Shown here: positions 18,620-26,976 of the stretch, one piece after another | Numbering within the stretch: position 1 is the first letter of the stretch | Layout of the letters: every line of letters starts with the position of its first letter | NCBI GenBank assembly: GCA_023437225.1 | Contig: JAEZGS010000027.1 | Location: 1 to 64,000, forward strand | Reading direction: 5' to 3' | Source of the DNA: Bacteroidota bacterium | GTDB taxonomy: Bacteria > Bacteroidota > Bacteroidia > Chitinophagales > Chitinophagaceae | Length of the DNA: 64,000 bases | Notes under the pieces: model-generated | The model's input: the letters and a program-made list of their open reading frames with translations, nothing else | Told to the model about the DNA's origin: nothing | The model's database searches: none | Position numbers and translations under genes: made by a program

Positions 18620-19660
18620 ATGAAAACCCAATGGTACACAAAAAGATGGTTGACTGTCACCGTGCATGTTCTCGTGTGGTCATTTCTTTTTCTGTTTCCA
18701 TTATTCCTGCAGAGTTCTGTAAAGGCGCCGAAGAAAGAGGGCGATCACCTTATCAATACAAACAACTTCTTTTACCTGCAGTTGGTAAACAATTTTTTTC
18801 GACTCGCTCTCTTTTATGCGAATGCATATTTCTTCCTTCCAAAATTTTTATTTCGCAGAAGGTATATAGAATTCATCTTATGCATGCTCGTTAGCTATCT
18901 TATTTTGTTGGGCGTTGATAGAATATCGTTTGAACTTTTCATTGGACGTGAATACAATATTGTAAATGCGCTGATATTTACTGCATTTCCATTCTTTTTC
19001 TTCGTGTTGATCAGTAGCTCATTCAGGTTAATCCGTGATCGCATGCGCGACGAGTCGCAAAGGCAGGAGAAAGAAACGGAGAATCTTAAGACGGAACTTT
19101 CGCTGCTGCATTCACAAGTGAGTCCGCACTTCCTTTTTAATGTATTGAACAACATGGTGGCAATGGCCCGGAAAAAATCAGATCAGCTGGAGCCATCCCT
19201 GATGAAGCTCTCATCACTGCTGCGATACATGCTTTATGAAACCCATCATCGTGTGCCCTTGCAAAAGGAGGTCGAGTACCTTCAAAGCTATATCGATCTG
19301 CAACAACTGAGATATGGTAAGAAGTTAACGATGAACGTTTCCATGGATTCAATCGATGCTTCCTATGACATCGAGCCGATGTTACTGATCCCCTTTGTAG
19401 AAAATGCGTTTAAGCATGGAACCGGTGCATTTGAAGATCCGGTTATCGACGTTAAGCTAAGTGCCGAAAACAATCGCATGCATTTTTACGTAAGAAATAA
19501 GTATAATCCTACATCAACCGAAATAAAAGATTCCGCCTCGGGTATAGGTCTTCAAAATGTACAACGAAGGCTGCAGCTTATTTATGGCGACAATTCAAAA
19601 CTGAGCATTGATAAAGAAAATGGTTGGTTTATTGTTTCTCTTCAACTTAATTTGTTGTAA
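18620..19660 (+). CDS. LytS-type sensor histidine kinase
   Basis: 346 residues. Four membrane segments in residues 10-135 are followed by a coiled stretch RMRDESQRQEKETENLKTE and the His_kinase signature QVSPHFLFNVLNNMVAMA with His170. The ATPase part has an intact N-box, FVENAFKHGTG, and SGIGLQNVQRRLQLIY with the glycine lid, so unlike the tandem kinases at 1069-3209 it looks fully active. Its TAA overlaps the regulator's ATG by one base (TAATG), typical of a coupled kinase-regulator pair. The gene is divergent from the 1846-residue protein. The signal is unknown. Confidence 0.93.
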   Translation: MKTQWYTKRWLTVTVHVLVWSFLFLFPLFLQSSVKAPKKEGDHLINTNNFFYLQLVNNFFRLALFYANAYFFLPKFLFRRRYIEFILCMLVSYLILLGVDRISFELFIGREYNIVNALIFTAFPFFFFVLISSSFRLIRDRMRDESQRQEKETENLKTELSLLHSQVSPHFLFNVLNNMVAMARKKSDQLEPSLMKLSSLLRYMLYETHHRVPLQKEVEYLQSYIDLQQLRYGKKLTMNVSMDSIDASYDIEPMLLIPFVENAFKHGTGAFEDPVIDVKLSAENNRMHFYVRNKYNPTSTEIKDSASGIGLQNVQRRLQLIYGDNSKLSIDKENGWFIVSLQLNLL

Positions 19661-20382
19661 TGCTCCGATGTATTGCAATAGACGATGAACCTTTAGCCCT
19701 CGAGTTGCTCGAAGATAATATTCGCTATGTTCCCTTCCTCGAGCATGTGGCCTCATTCGATAGTCCGGTACAGGCATTGAAGTTTTTGCAAGAACAACAA
19801 GTAGATCTTGTTTTCATAGACATACAAATGCCTGGTCTGACCGGCCTTCAGTTTATAGAAAGCGTAGCTAATAAACCGATGTTCATTCTTATCACAGCCT
19901 ACGAGCAATTTGCTCTGAAGGGCTATGATCTTGATGTAATAGATTACCTGCTGAAACCAGTAGAAGTACCACGTTTCATTCAGGCATGCAATAAAGCCAG
20001 GGCCCGGCATGAGTTACAGCTGAAGGAAAGTGGAAGCACGGTTTCCCACGAAACAACGGATTACATATTTGTAAATGTTGATTATAGTCTTGTGAAGGTG
20101 GTACTGGCTGATATATTATTTATTGAAGGATTGAAAGATTATATCAAAATCCATTTAAGGGGTAATGCGAAGCCTGTTGTTACCCGGATGGCAATGAAAG
20201 GGATCGAAGAGCAATTGCCAGCGCACCAGTTTCTTCGCATTCATAAGAGTTTCATCGCTGCGAAAGCTGCTATTACCGCAGTGAGAAAAAACATTGTTTT
20301 CATTGGAAACATTGAATTACCGGTTGGCGACAACTACAAGGATTCGCTGGATCAATTCATCAATCCACGCTCGTCCGGATAA
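19660..20382 (+). CDS. LytTR-family response regulator
   Basis: 240 residues. Receiver (1-118): IDDEP at residues 7-11, phosphoacceptor Asp54 in VFIDIQMPG, Thr in LITAYEQ, Lys in YLLKPVE. LytTR domain (about 140-237) begins DYIFVNVDYSLVKVVLADILFIEG and contains HKSFIAA. It is encoded with the LytS kinase. The repeated TTTGTCGC elements before both its own operon and the following barrel gene make those promoters the best candidate targets. Confidence 0.93.
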   Translation: MLRCIAIDDEPLALELLEDNIRYVPFLEHVASFDSPVQALKFLQEQQVDLVFIDIQMPGLTGLQFIESVANKPMFILITAYEQFALKGYDLDVIDYLLKPVEVPRFIQACNKARARHELQLKESGSTVSHETTDYIFVNVDYSLVKVVLADILFIEGLKDYIKIHLRGNAKPVVTRMAMKGIEEQLPAHQFLRIHKSFIAAKAAITAVRKNIVFIGNIELPVGDNYKDSLDQFINPRSSG

Positions 20383-20428
20383 CTTCTTTTCCAGGATAAG
20401 CAAAAGCTTTTTACAATTCACTAACCTG

Positions 20429-20457
20429 TTTGTCGCAACAAATCACTTGTTCATCTC
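20429..20457 (+). promoter_or_regulatory. Putative LytTR operator before the barrel gene
   Basis: TTTGTCGC at 20429-20436 is identical to the two copies at 18548-18576. Twenty-one bp downstream is the degenerate TTCATCTC (five of eight matches) at 20450-20457. The site ends 30 bp before the -7 element at 20488, nearly the same distance as in the kinase promoter. Confidence 0.45.
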
Positions 20458-20487
20458 TTTTGAGCCACAGCCGCAATATTGCTCACA

Positions 20488-20495
20488 TACTTTTG
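20488..20495 (+). promoter_or_regulatory. TAnnTTTG -7 promoter element
   Basis: TACTTTTG matches the Bacteroidota -7 consensus exactly and lies 26 bp before the ATG at 20522. A TTTG at 20459-20462 could serve as -33, although the 25-bp spacing is a little long. Confidence 0.55.
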
Positions 20496-20521
20496 TGCAG
20501 TCACTCTCAAAAATTGATTTT

Positions 20522-23179
20522 ATGAAACAGGTATTGCTCTTCCTTGCTGTTGTTATTTCTTTCAACAGTTCTTTTTCCCAAGTGTCCATGCCGTTAGGCG
20601 GCGGAGGCAAAGCTCCCTCAGCGCCGAAGATCGGGCGGGTCTATGGTAAGATCGTTGACAGCTCAGGCAAGGGAATTCGTGACGCTTCTGTTCTTTTGCT
20701 GCAAAGCAAGCTGGATACAGCTACAAAGAAAATGAAGGAAGTGCTGATCAAAGGCACCAGTACCCAGGCAAATGGCGATTTCAATATGGAAGAGTTGCCG
20801 ATCATGGGTCAGTTCCGGTTGGAAGTGAGCGCAACCGGTTTCGAACCTGTTTCGCAAAGCGTCTCTTTCATGCCCTCTCCAGGTGCAGCACAGGGCGGTA
20901 ATGTAGTGAAGCCAGCTCCGGGCCAGATGCCTGATATGAGTAAGATGGCTGCAAACTTTGAGAAAGACCTTGACAAGATATTTTTAAAAACAGATTTCAA
21001 ACAGTTGGAAGCGGTGACGGTTACCGGCTCCACCGGAAGATTGAGAATGGATATCGACAAGAAAGTTTTCAACGTCGATCAGAACATTGTGAGTGCTGGT
21101 GGTACTGCTGTGGATGTGATGAAGAATGTACCTTCTGTGAACGTGGACATCGATGGTAATGTAACCGTTCGTAATGCGAGTCCGCAAATTTATGTTGACG
21201 GACGACCAACTACTTTATCTCTCGATCAGATACCTGCCGATGCTATTGAAAGCGTTGAAGTGATTACTAATCCTTCGGCGAAGTTCGACGCGTCTGGCGG
21301 AAATGCAGGAATACTGAACATCGTACTTAAAAAGAATAAGAAGAAAGGGTACAACGGTAACGTGATGGCAGGAGTTGATAAACGCGGTGGAATCAATGGG
21401 GGCGGTAGTTTCAGCCTTCGTCAGGATAAATTCAATTTTACCATCAGTGCGTTCGGTAACCAGATGCGTAACAGGAATACTGGCGAAACAAACATTACGA
21501 ATCTTCTGCAGTCTCCAAGTCTTCTCGTAAATCAAAACTCATCGAACCGCATGAATGGTGGCTTTTTGTTTGGTCGGGCTAGTGTGGATTATTTCGCAAC
21601 CAATCGTACTACATTGTCACTGGGCGTTGTAAGAGTGCATGGTTCTTTCAATCCAAAAGATCTTTTGAAAACTGACAGTGCGCTGAGTAATGGCGAATAC
21701 TTAAGCTACAGTGAGCGTAATACCCGGAACGAACGCGAGTTCAATGCTGTTGGATTGAATGGTGGATTGAAATATTTGTTTCCAAAAAAAGGTGAGGAAT
21801 TAACTGCTGATTTCAACTTCTTTAATGGAAAAAATGAAAGTAGTTCCCATTACAACACAGATATCTTCGCGTCGCAAGGCGGAGTTAAGAACGGAAATAT
21901 TCAGCAGCAGATATTAGGCTCAGGAAAGAATCAGTTCCTGACTGTGCAAACGGATTATGTGCGTCCTTTCGGCAAATCTGGAAAGATTGAAACAGGCGCC
22001 CGGGTACAGTTGCGATCCATGGAGAATAACCAGGGTAATTATTATTTCGATGATGTGAATGGCGTATTCAAACCAGTTCCATCGGCGAGTGCAAACTATA
22101 AGAATAGCGATAATGTGTATGCAGCATATTTATCCATGAGTAATTCGATAAAGAATTTCGGATATCAGTTAGGACTGCGTGCAGAGAGTTCCAACTACGA
22201 AGGTGAATTAACGGATACGAAGCAGAAGTTTTCAAACAACTATGCGATCAGCCTGTTTCCGTCTGTGTTCTTAAGTCAAAAGCTATCGAATCAACAGGAA
22301 TTGCAAATGAGCTATACCCGTAGGATCAACAGGCCATTTTTTATGCAGGTCATTCCGTTCATCGATTCAACAGATCAACTGAACTGGTCGCGTGGTAATG
22401 CGAATTTAAAGCCCGAGTTCACAAACTCAATAGAAGTTTCGTACAGTAAAAGCCTGCCTAAGAACAACACGATCATGGCATCGGTGTACTATAAGTATTC
22501 AACCGATCTGATCACGAGGTATCTTGATACCATCAGTGTGGGGAACAACGTAGAACGACCGATCAGTACATACATCAATGCCAATTCGAGCCGATCAATG
22601 GGAGTGGAATTAACTTCACAGAACACCATCACAAAATGGTGGGATATGAACACGAACGTGAACCTTTACAACGCGAAGATCAATGCCGACAATATTAAAG
22701 GCGCTAACCAGGATGCGCGGTGGAGTTGGTTTGCAAAAATGAACAGCAATTTCAAATTGCCTTCGAACTTCAAGATCCAGTTATCCGGAACTTATCAGTC
22801 AAAAACGAATCAGACAGTTAGCTCTGGTGGTAATTTTGGTCCCGGTGGCGGGTCAATGGGTGGCGGATCTCAAAGCGCCGCGCAGGGATACATCCGGGCA
22901 AACTATGGTGTGGACCTCGCATTGCAGAAAAGCTTTCTCAAGAACAATGCAGCATCGGTTACATTAAGCATGAGTGATATTTTCAGAACCCGCAAATTTG
23001 GTATGTATTCAGAAACCGGATACTTCATCCAGGAAACCAGCAGATTAATGGATTCGCCGATGTTCCGCTTGAATTTTTCGTTCCGCTTTGGTCAGATGGA
23101 TCTCAGCGTCTTAAAACGCAAGAACATGAAGGCGGAATCAGAAGGCACGCAAGGTGCAATGCAGGGAATGGGAGGTTAA
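20522..23179 (+). CDS. Outer-membrane beta-barrel receptor (OMP_b-brl_3 type)
   Basis: 885 residues. I chose ATG 20522 (MKQVLLFLAVVISFNSSFSQ, a clean signal peptide); the open frame extends 76 codons upstream but overlaps the regulator and has no signal. Residues 38-120 are a carboxypeptidase-like regulatory domain (VYGKIVDSSGKGIRDASVLLLQ), then a TonB plug (AVTVTG, DVMKNVPSVNVDIDGNVTVRNASPQIYVDG, NPSAKFDASGGNAGILNIVL) and a large barrel. Gly/Met-rich stretches (GPGGGSMGGGSQ and the C-terminal EGTQGAMQGMGG) are typical of this family. The ligand is unknown, possibly a peptide or siderophore. It probably belongs to the regulon of the LytTR gene just upstream. Confidence 0.9.
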   Translation: MKQVLLFLAVVISFNSSFSQVSMPLGGGGKAPSAPKIGRVYGKIVDSSGKGIRDASVLLLQSKLDTATKKMKEVLIKGTSTQANGDFNMEELPIMGQFRLEVSATGFEPVSQSVSFMPSPGAAQGGNVVKPAPGQMPDMSKMAANFEKDLDKIFLKTDFKQLEAVTVTGSTGRLRMDIDKKVFNVDQNIVSAGGTAVDVMKNVPSVNVDIDGNVTVRNASPQIYVDGRPTTLSLDQIPADAIESVEVITNPSAKFDASGGNAGILNIVLKKNKKKGYNGNVMAGVDKRGGINGGGSFSLRQDKFNFTISAFGNQMRNRNTGETNITNLLQSPSLLVNQNSSNRMNGGFLFGRASVDYFATNRTTLSLGVVRVHGSFNPKDLLKTDSALSNGEYLSYSERNTRNEREFNAVGLNGGLKYLFPKKGEELTADFNFFNGKNESSSHYNTDIFASQGGVKNGNIQQQILGSGKNQFLTVQTDYVRPFGKSGKIETGARVQLRSMENNQGNYYFDDVNGVFKPVPSASANYKNSDNVYAAYLSMSNSIKNFGYQLGLRAESSNYEGELTDTKQKFSNNYAISLFPSVFLSQKLSNQQELQMSYTRRINRPFFMQVIPFIDSTDQLNWSRGNANLKPEFTNSIEVSYSKSLPKNNTIMASVYYKYSTDLITRYLDTISVGNNVERPISTYINANSSRSMGVELTSQNTITKWWDMNTNVNLYNAKINADNIKGANQDARWSWFAKMNSNFKLPSNFKIQLSGTYQSKTNQTVSSGGNFGPGGGSMGGGSQSAAQGYIRANYGVDLALQKSFLKNNAASVTLSMSDIFRTRKFGMYSETGYFIQETSRLMDSPMFRLNFSFRFGQMDLSVLKRKNMKAESEGTQGAMQGMGG

Positions 23180-23207
23180 TCATCGGCGTATAGTTTTTGT
23201 AGTCAAT

Positions 23208-23215
23208 TATGTTTG
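23208..23215 (+). promoter_or_regulatory. TAnnTTTG -7-like element
   Basis: TATGTTTG matches the consensus and lies 15 bp before the ATG at 23231. The nearest TTTG (23196-23199) is too close to be a proper -33, so support is the -7 alone. Confidence 0.35.
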
Positions 23216-23230
23216 TAAACCACCGGGGAT

Positions 23231-24187
23231 ATGAACATAATTGACTTTTTACTTTTAGGACTTGTGCTGTTTTCCGTTTATATCGGATATCTGAAGGGGT
23301 TTATCATCGGAATGTCCGACCTGTTCCTTCTGATGTTTGCGCTGATGTTTGCTTTTTTTGCCTATCAACCAGTTGCAGGTTTTGTAGGGCAGTATATTAC
23401 ATCTCTGGGCGCGTGGACATTGCCCGTATCTTTTCTTTTTGCATACATTGTTGCACGACTTGTCCTTGGAGCAGTGTTCGCCCGTTTGTTGGGAAGCATC
23501 GACCGCGATACCCACGAATCCGGGGCAAACAGAATATTTGGAATATTTCCAGGCGCCATTAATGGTCTTATTTACGCTGCCATTGCAAGTGCCTTAGTAC
23601 TGGGCGTGCCCATATCAGATGGACTTTCTTCGAAGGCTCGCGAGAGCCGGATCGCTGCATCCCTCAGTCCTCATGTAGAATGGGCGGAAGAGAAATTCGC
23701 GCCTGTATTTGACAGGGCCGTGAATGAAAGCATGAATAAACTCACTATTGCTCCGGGTTCGGAAGCGCATGTGGAGTTAGGATTCACATATGTTGATTCC
23801 CGGATCCGTGAAGATCTTGAGGCCGAGATGTTAGTGCTTATTAATGAAGAGCGGGCAAAAGCAGGGCTTCGGCCACTAAAAGCGGATGCTGAAATGCGTG
23901 AAGTAGCGAGAGCTCATTCAGTGGATATGTTCGCTAAAGGCTACTTTTCCCATGTAAACAAAGAAGGTGAGTCGCCGTTTGACCGGATCAGGGAGGCAAG
24001 GGTGAAATATATTACGGCAGGCGAAAACCTTGCATTGGCGCAGACACTACGCATCGCACACCGTGGATTGATGAACTCTCCCGGCCATCGCGCAAATATC
24101 TTGAGAAGCTCCTTCGGCCGGGTGGGAATAGGGATACTTGAAGGCGGTCGCCATGGCCTGATGATAACACAAAACTTCAGGAACTGA
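23231..24187 (+). CDS. CvpA-like membrane protein fused to a CAP/SCP domain
   Basis: 318 residues. Residues 1-135 contain four hydrophobic helices with the CvpA pattern (IDFLLLGLVLFSVYIGYLKGFI, FAYIVARLVLGAVFARLL, RIFGIFPGAINGLIYA). Residues 195-316 form a CAP domain (VLINEERAKAGLRPLKADAEMREVARAHSVDM, FSHVNKEGESPFDRI, ITAGENLALA, LMNSPGHRANILRSSFGRVGIGI), keeping the two His and two Glu of the CAP cavity (HS, SH, EN, GH). CvpA proteins relate to membrane stress and colicin V export; CAP domains are extracytoplasmic with varied roles. The fusion places the CAP domain on the outside of the inner membrane. Function unknown. Confidence 0.88.
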   Translation: MNIIDFLLLGLVLFSVYIGYLKGFIIGMSDLFLLMFALMFAFFAYQPVAGFVGQYITSLGAWTLPVSFLFAYIVARLVLGAVFARLLGSIDRDTHESGANRIFGIFPGAINGLIYAAIASALVLGVPISDGLSSKARESRIAASLSPHVEWAEEKFAPVFDRAVNESMNKLTIAPGSEAHVELGFTYVDSRIREDLEAEMLVLINEERAKAGLRPLKADAEMREVARAHSVDMFAKGYFSHVNKEGESPFDRIREARVKYITAGENLALAQTLRIAHRGLMNSPGHRANILRSSFGRVGIGILEGGRHGLMITQNFRN

Positions 24188-24241
24188 TGGTTCAACAGTA
24201 TTAAATTCGCCACTAACTCATAATCTCTTTAGTGTTTTCCC

Positions 24242-24278
24242 TTAGGCGCAAAACTTAAGCATTATATTTAGCGCCTAA
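24242..24278. promoter_or_regulatory. Perfect 8-bp inverted repeat around a -7-like element
   Basis: TTAGGCGC (24242-24249) and GCGCCTAA (24271-24278) are perfect inverted arms separated by 21 bp. The -7-like TATATTTA (24263-24270) abuts the downstream arm, and the rsbR-like ATG follows at 24289. This fits an operator overlapping the promoter of the stressosome operon; a terminator for the upstream gene is less likely because no T-tract follows. Confidence 0.5.
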
Positions 24279-24288
24279 ACTTCAATTA

Positions 24289-25149
24289 ATGGACATAGTA
24301 AAGCTGCTTCAAAGAAAAAAGAAGCAAATTTTCGAAGCCTGGATCAACAACCAGTTAGCCGATACCAGCCTGCGGGAAGATCTGATGTCGAACGAAGAAA
24401 TGAGGGAGCAGTCAAATGAATTGTTGGATGGCTTATTGAAAGTGCTGAACGAAAACAACCTAAGCCAACCGGAATCGGGTGATTTCGAACCTGTATTTGA
24501 GATACTTGCAGGCATCTCGGTGTCGCGTGCAAGGCAGGGTTTCTCTCCGAAAGAAACAGGCGTTTATGTATTCAGCCTGAAAGAAGCGTTCACACGAACC
24601 TTACTTCAGGAACTAAAAAAAGAGCCGGAAGCTTTGGTGGATGCACTCTTGAAAGTGAATAAACTCATGGATCATTTTGGGGTGGTCACTTTCGAAACAT
24701 TCATTAAAGGCCGGGAAGAGGTTATCCTACGTCAAACTGATGAGATCACCGAGATATCCACCCCGGTTATTCGTGTATGGGATGGTATTCTTGCATTGCC
24801 CATTATCGGTACGCTCGACAGTGCCCGTACGCAGGTGGTGATGGAAAGCCTGTTGCAGGAGATCGTTGAAAGTGGTAGCACGATAGCTATCCTTGACATT
24901 TCAGGAGTTCCAGCAGTAGACTCCCTGGTTGCGCAGCATTTGATTAAAACAGTTGCTGCCACACGATTGATGGGAGCGGAATGCATCATTAGCGGAATCC
25001 GACCAGAGATCGCACAAACCGTGGTGCACCTGGGCATCGACCTTACCAATATTGTTACCAAAGCGACTCTCTCAAGCGCACTGAAGTATTCATTCAGCCT
25101 GCTAAGACTTGAAGTAAAGCGTATTCAGAAAGAAAAATCTTCTCTTTAA
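24289..25149 (+). CDS. RsbR-like stressosome protein
   Basis: 286 residues. An N-terminal helical sensor region (1-150), of the non-heme RsbR_N kind, is followed by a STAS domain (about 160-270). The STAS part reads ILDISGVPAVDSLVAQHLIKTVAATRLMGAECIISGIRPEIAQTVVHLGIDL, closely following Bacillus RsbRA. Ser212 corresponds to the phosphorylated Thr171 and Thr244 to the second regulated threonine. RsbR with RsbS forms the large cytosolic stressosome that holds the RsbT kinase until stress releases it. It starts an operon of at least six genes with gaps of a few bases. What the N-terminal part senses is unknown. Confidence 0.9.
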   Translation: MDIVKLLQRKKKQIFEAWINNQLADTSLREDLMSNEEMREQSNELLDGLLKVLNENNLSQPESGDFEPVFEILAGISVSRARQGFSPKETGVYVFSLKEAFTRTLLQELKKEPEALVDALLKVNKLMDHFGVVTFETFIKGREEVILRQTDEITEISTPVIRVWDGILALPIIGTLDSARTQVVMESLLQEIVESGSTIAILDISGVPAVDSLVAQHLIKTVAATRLMGAECIISGIRPEIAQTVVHLGIDLTNIVTKATLSSALKYSFSLLRLEVKRIQKEKSSL

Positions 25150-25151
25150 TT

Positions 25152-25571
25152 ATGGATAGGATTCCTATACTTCGTATGGGTAGTTTTTTGTTAGTAACCA
25201 TTCAGATTGACCTGTACGACCGACTCGCAACTAATCTCGAAACTGACCTCGTGCAGATGGTGAACAAGACCGGTGCGAAAGGAGTGTTGATTGATATTTC
25301 AGCACTTTCAATTGTTGATTCATTTATGGGACGCATCCTTGGAAATATTGGAAGCATGTCCAAAATAATGGATGCTGAAACTGTGGTGGTTGGCATGCAA
25401 CCTGCGGTAGCTATAACGCTGGTGGAGCTGGGACTTGAATTGAAAGGTGTGCACACTGCACTAAATGTTGAAAAGGGGATGGAACTATTGAAGAAGAAAA
25501 TTGGCGATGGGGACACAACAGAACTGTACGATGAAGACATAATAGAAGGTAATGAAAGTAGTGCTGAATAA
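25152..25571 (+). CDS. RsbS-like STAS scaffold protein
   Basis: 139 residues, slightly longer than Bacillus RsbS because of an acidic tail (TTELYDEDIIEGNESSAE). The single STAS domain starts IPILRMGSFLLVTIQIDLYDRLATNL and carries LIDISALSIVDSFMGRILGN, where Ser57 matches the RsbT-phosphorylated Ser59 of Bacillus. Phosphorylation would release RsbT. The gene starts two bases after rsbR's stop, and its own last 20 bp overlap the rsbT-like gene. Confidence 0.9.
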   Translation: MDRIPILRMGSFLLVTIQIDLYDRLATNLETDLVQMVNKTGAKGVLIDISALSIVDSFMGRILGNIGSMSKIMDAETVVVGMQPAVAITLVELGLELKGVHTALNVEKGMELLKKKIGDGDTTELYDEDIIEGNESSAE

Positions 25572-25965
25572 GGACTCCATGAAAATCGAGAAAGAGCAGG
25601 ATGTGGTTCCATTCAGGAATCGTGTCCGCGAATATGCCGTTAAGATCGGGATGAGCCTGGTGAATCAAACCAAATTGATCACGGCGGCGAGTGAACTTGT
25701 ACGCAATATGCTGAAGTATGCGGGAGGAGGACTTACAGTGATCGAAGTCATCAGCCAGGGCCGTGACAACGGAATACGACTTTCTTTCCTTGACGAAGGC
25801 CCCGGTATAGAAAACATCCCGCTGGCCATGAAGGATGGATATTCATCGGGAAAAAGCCTCGGACTTGGGTTGCCGGGAACAAAGCGTCTTGTCAATGAGT
25901 TTGACATAAAGAGCACGGTTGGCAAAGGAACAACAGTTACAATAATCAAGTGGAAGAATGGTTAG
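25552..25965 (+). CDS. RsbT-like serine kinase (GHKL fold)
   Basis: 137 residues. GHKL ATPase elements are complete: ASELVRNMLKYAGGG (Asn52), DEGPGIENIPLAM (Asp81) and GKSLGLGLPGTKRLVNEF. In characterised systems RsbT phosphorylates RsbR and RsbS, leaves the stressosome and activates a downstream phosphatase. The start at 25552 overlaps the rsbS-like gene by 20 bp; an alternative ATG at 25579, after that gene's stop, would remove nine residues and still keep the whole fold. Confidence 0.9.
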   Translation: MKVVLNKDSMKIEKEQDVVPFRNRVREYAVKIGMSLVNQTKLITAASELVRNMLKYAGGGLTVIEVISQGRDNGIRLSFLDEGPGIENIPLAMKDGYSSGKSLGLGLPGTKRLVNEFDIKSTVGKGTTVTIIKWKNG

Positions 25966-26974
25966 CAGGACACATGTAACATTCAAGGCGGACGACAGGA
26001 GTTATTTTGCAATTTTGAAAAAAGAGATCCATGCGATTGCTGTTGCCGGCGGATTTACTGGACGAAGGCTTGCGGAGATCGACATTGTTGTTGCCGAGAT
26101 CGTCACCAACCTGGTGAAGCATGCAGGCGGCGGCCAGGTCTGTGTTGCACTTGTTGAAGAAGAGGGCATGCAGGGCATTGAAATTATCAGCATTGACAAC
26201 GGGCCCGGAATGAGCGATGTTTCAAGGATGATATCGGATGGAGTATCTACAAAAAATACGCTCGGACACGGACTCGGTGCTATTAAAAGATTGAGCGATG
26301 TTTTCCAGGTATATTCTCTGAAAGAGTGGGGCACCGTGCTGTTGGCAAGATTGTTCGATGAAGGATATTCGAGTTATAAGAAGAAATCCAAACTGGAATT
26401 GCGTTCTTTTCTTTTGCCAAAACCAGGTGAGACGGCTTGTGGCGACGGCTATTACCATCGAAGTTCAGAGGGATCGCTTCAGTTCTTCCTGGGCGATGGC
26501 CTGGGTCATGGCCCGGATGCAGAAAAAGCAGTCTTGCAGGCAGGTGAGGCCTTCCTGCAGTGTGAGGAGTCCGATCCTACTGAGATCATTCGCATAATGA
26601 ACACTGCGGTAAAGAAAACAAGGGGCCTGGTTGGAACGGTAGTGGTTCTTGACAAGAAGAAAATGGTTTGGCAAATCTGCGGAGTGGGGAATATCGCTTC
26701 AAAGATCTTTACAAACACGAGCTCAAGAAATTATATCGCTTATAACGGCATTATCGGACTTAACGTGCCAAGAACGCTCAATGTGCAGGAGATGCCCTAT
26801 GAGAAAGGACAATATCTTATGATGTGCAGTGATGGAATCAGGTCGAGATGGGATACCGCAAAGTATGCGAATTTCAATCGCTATGACCTGAGTATCCTGG
26901 CTGCAGCCATTTTTAAGGATTATGGCCGATTGACCGATGACATGTCGGTTGTAGCCTGTAAAATCAATCTTTAG
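25958..26974 (+). CDS. HATPase-SpoIIE/PP2C fusion phosphatase (RsbX-like)
   Basis: 338 residues with two domains. Residues 1-135 are a second GHKL ATPase (AEIVTNLVKHAGGG, DNGPGMSDVSRM, TLGHGLGAIKRL). Residues 145-338 are a short PP2C/SpoIIE-type phosphatase with its metal-binding acidic motifs: CGDGYY near 161, GDGLGHGPDA near 179, SDG near 291 and DDMS near 327. By analogy with RsbX it would dephosphorylate the STAS proteins and reset the stressosome; joined to an ATPase it could also have an output role. The start overlaps the rsbT-like gene by 8 bp. Confidence 0.88.
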   Translation: MVSRTHVTFKADDRSYFAILKKEIHAIAVAGGFTGRRLAEIDIVVAEIVTNLVKHAGGGQVCVALVEEEGMQGIEIISIDNGPGMSDVSRMISDGVSTKNTLGHGLGAIKRLSDVFQVYSLKEWGTVLLARLFDEGYSSYKKKSKLELRSFLLPKPGETACGDGYYHRSSEGSLQFFLGDGLGHGPDAEKAVLQAGEAFLQCEESDPTEIIRIMNTAVKKTRGLVGTVVVLDKKKMVWQICGVGNIASKIFTNTSSRNYIAYNGIIGLNVPRTLNVQEMPYEKGQYLMMCSDGIRSRWDTAKYANFNRYDLSILAAAIFKDYGRLTDDMSVVACKINL

Positions 26975-26976
26975 TT

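Noticed and set aside
20402..20411. AAAAGCTTTT palindrome after the LytTR gene
   Set aside because: No loop or T-tract for a terminator, and the sequence is too simple to call an operator.
20294..20521. N-terminal extension of the barrel gene by 76 codons
   Set aside because: It overlaps the LytTR gene and would bury the clear signal peptide beginning at 20522.
23196..23199. TTTG as a -33 element for the CvpA-CAP gene
   Set aside because: It is only 8 bp from the -7 element; the usual distance is about 20 bp.
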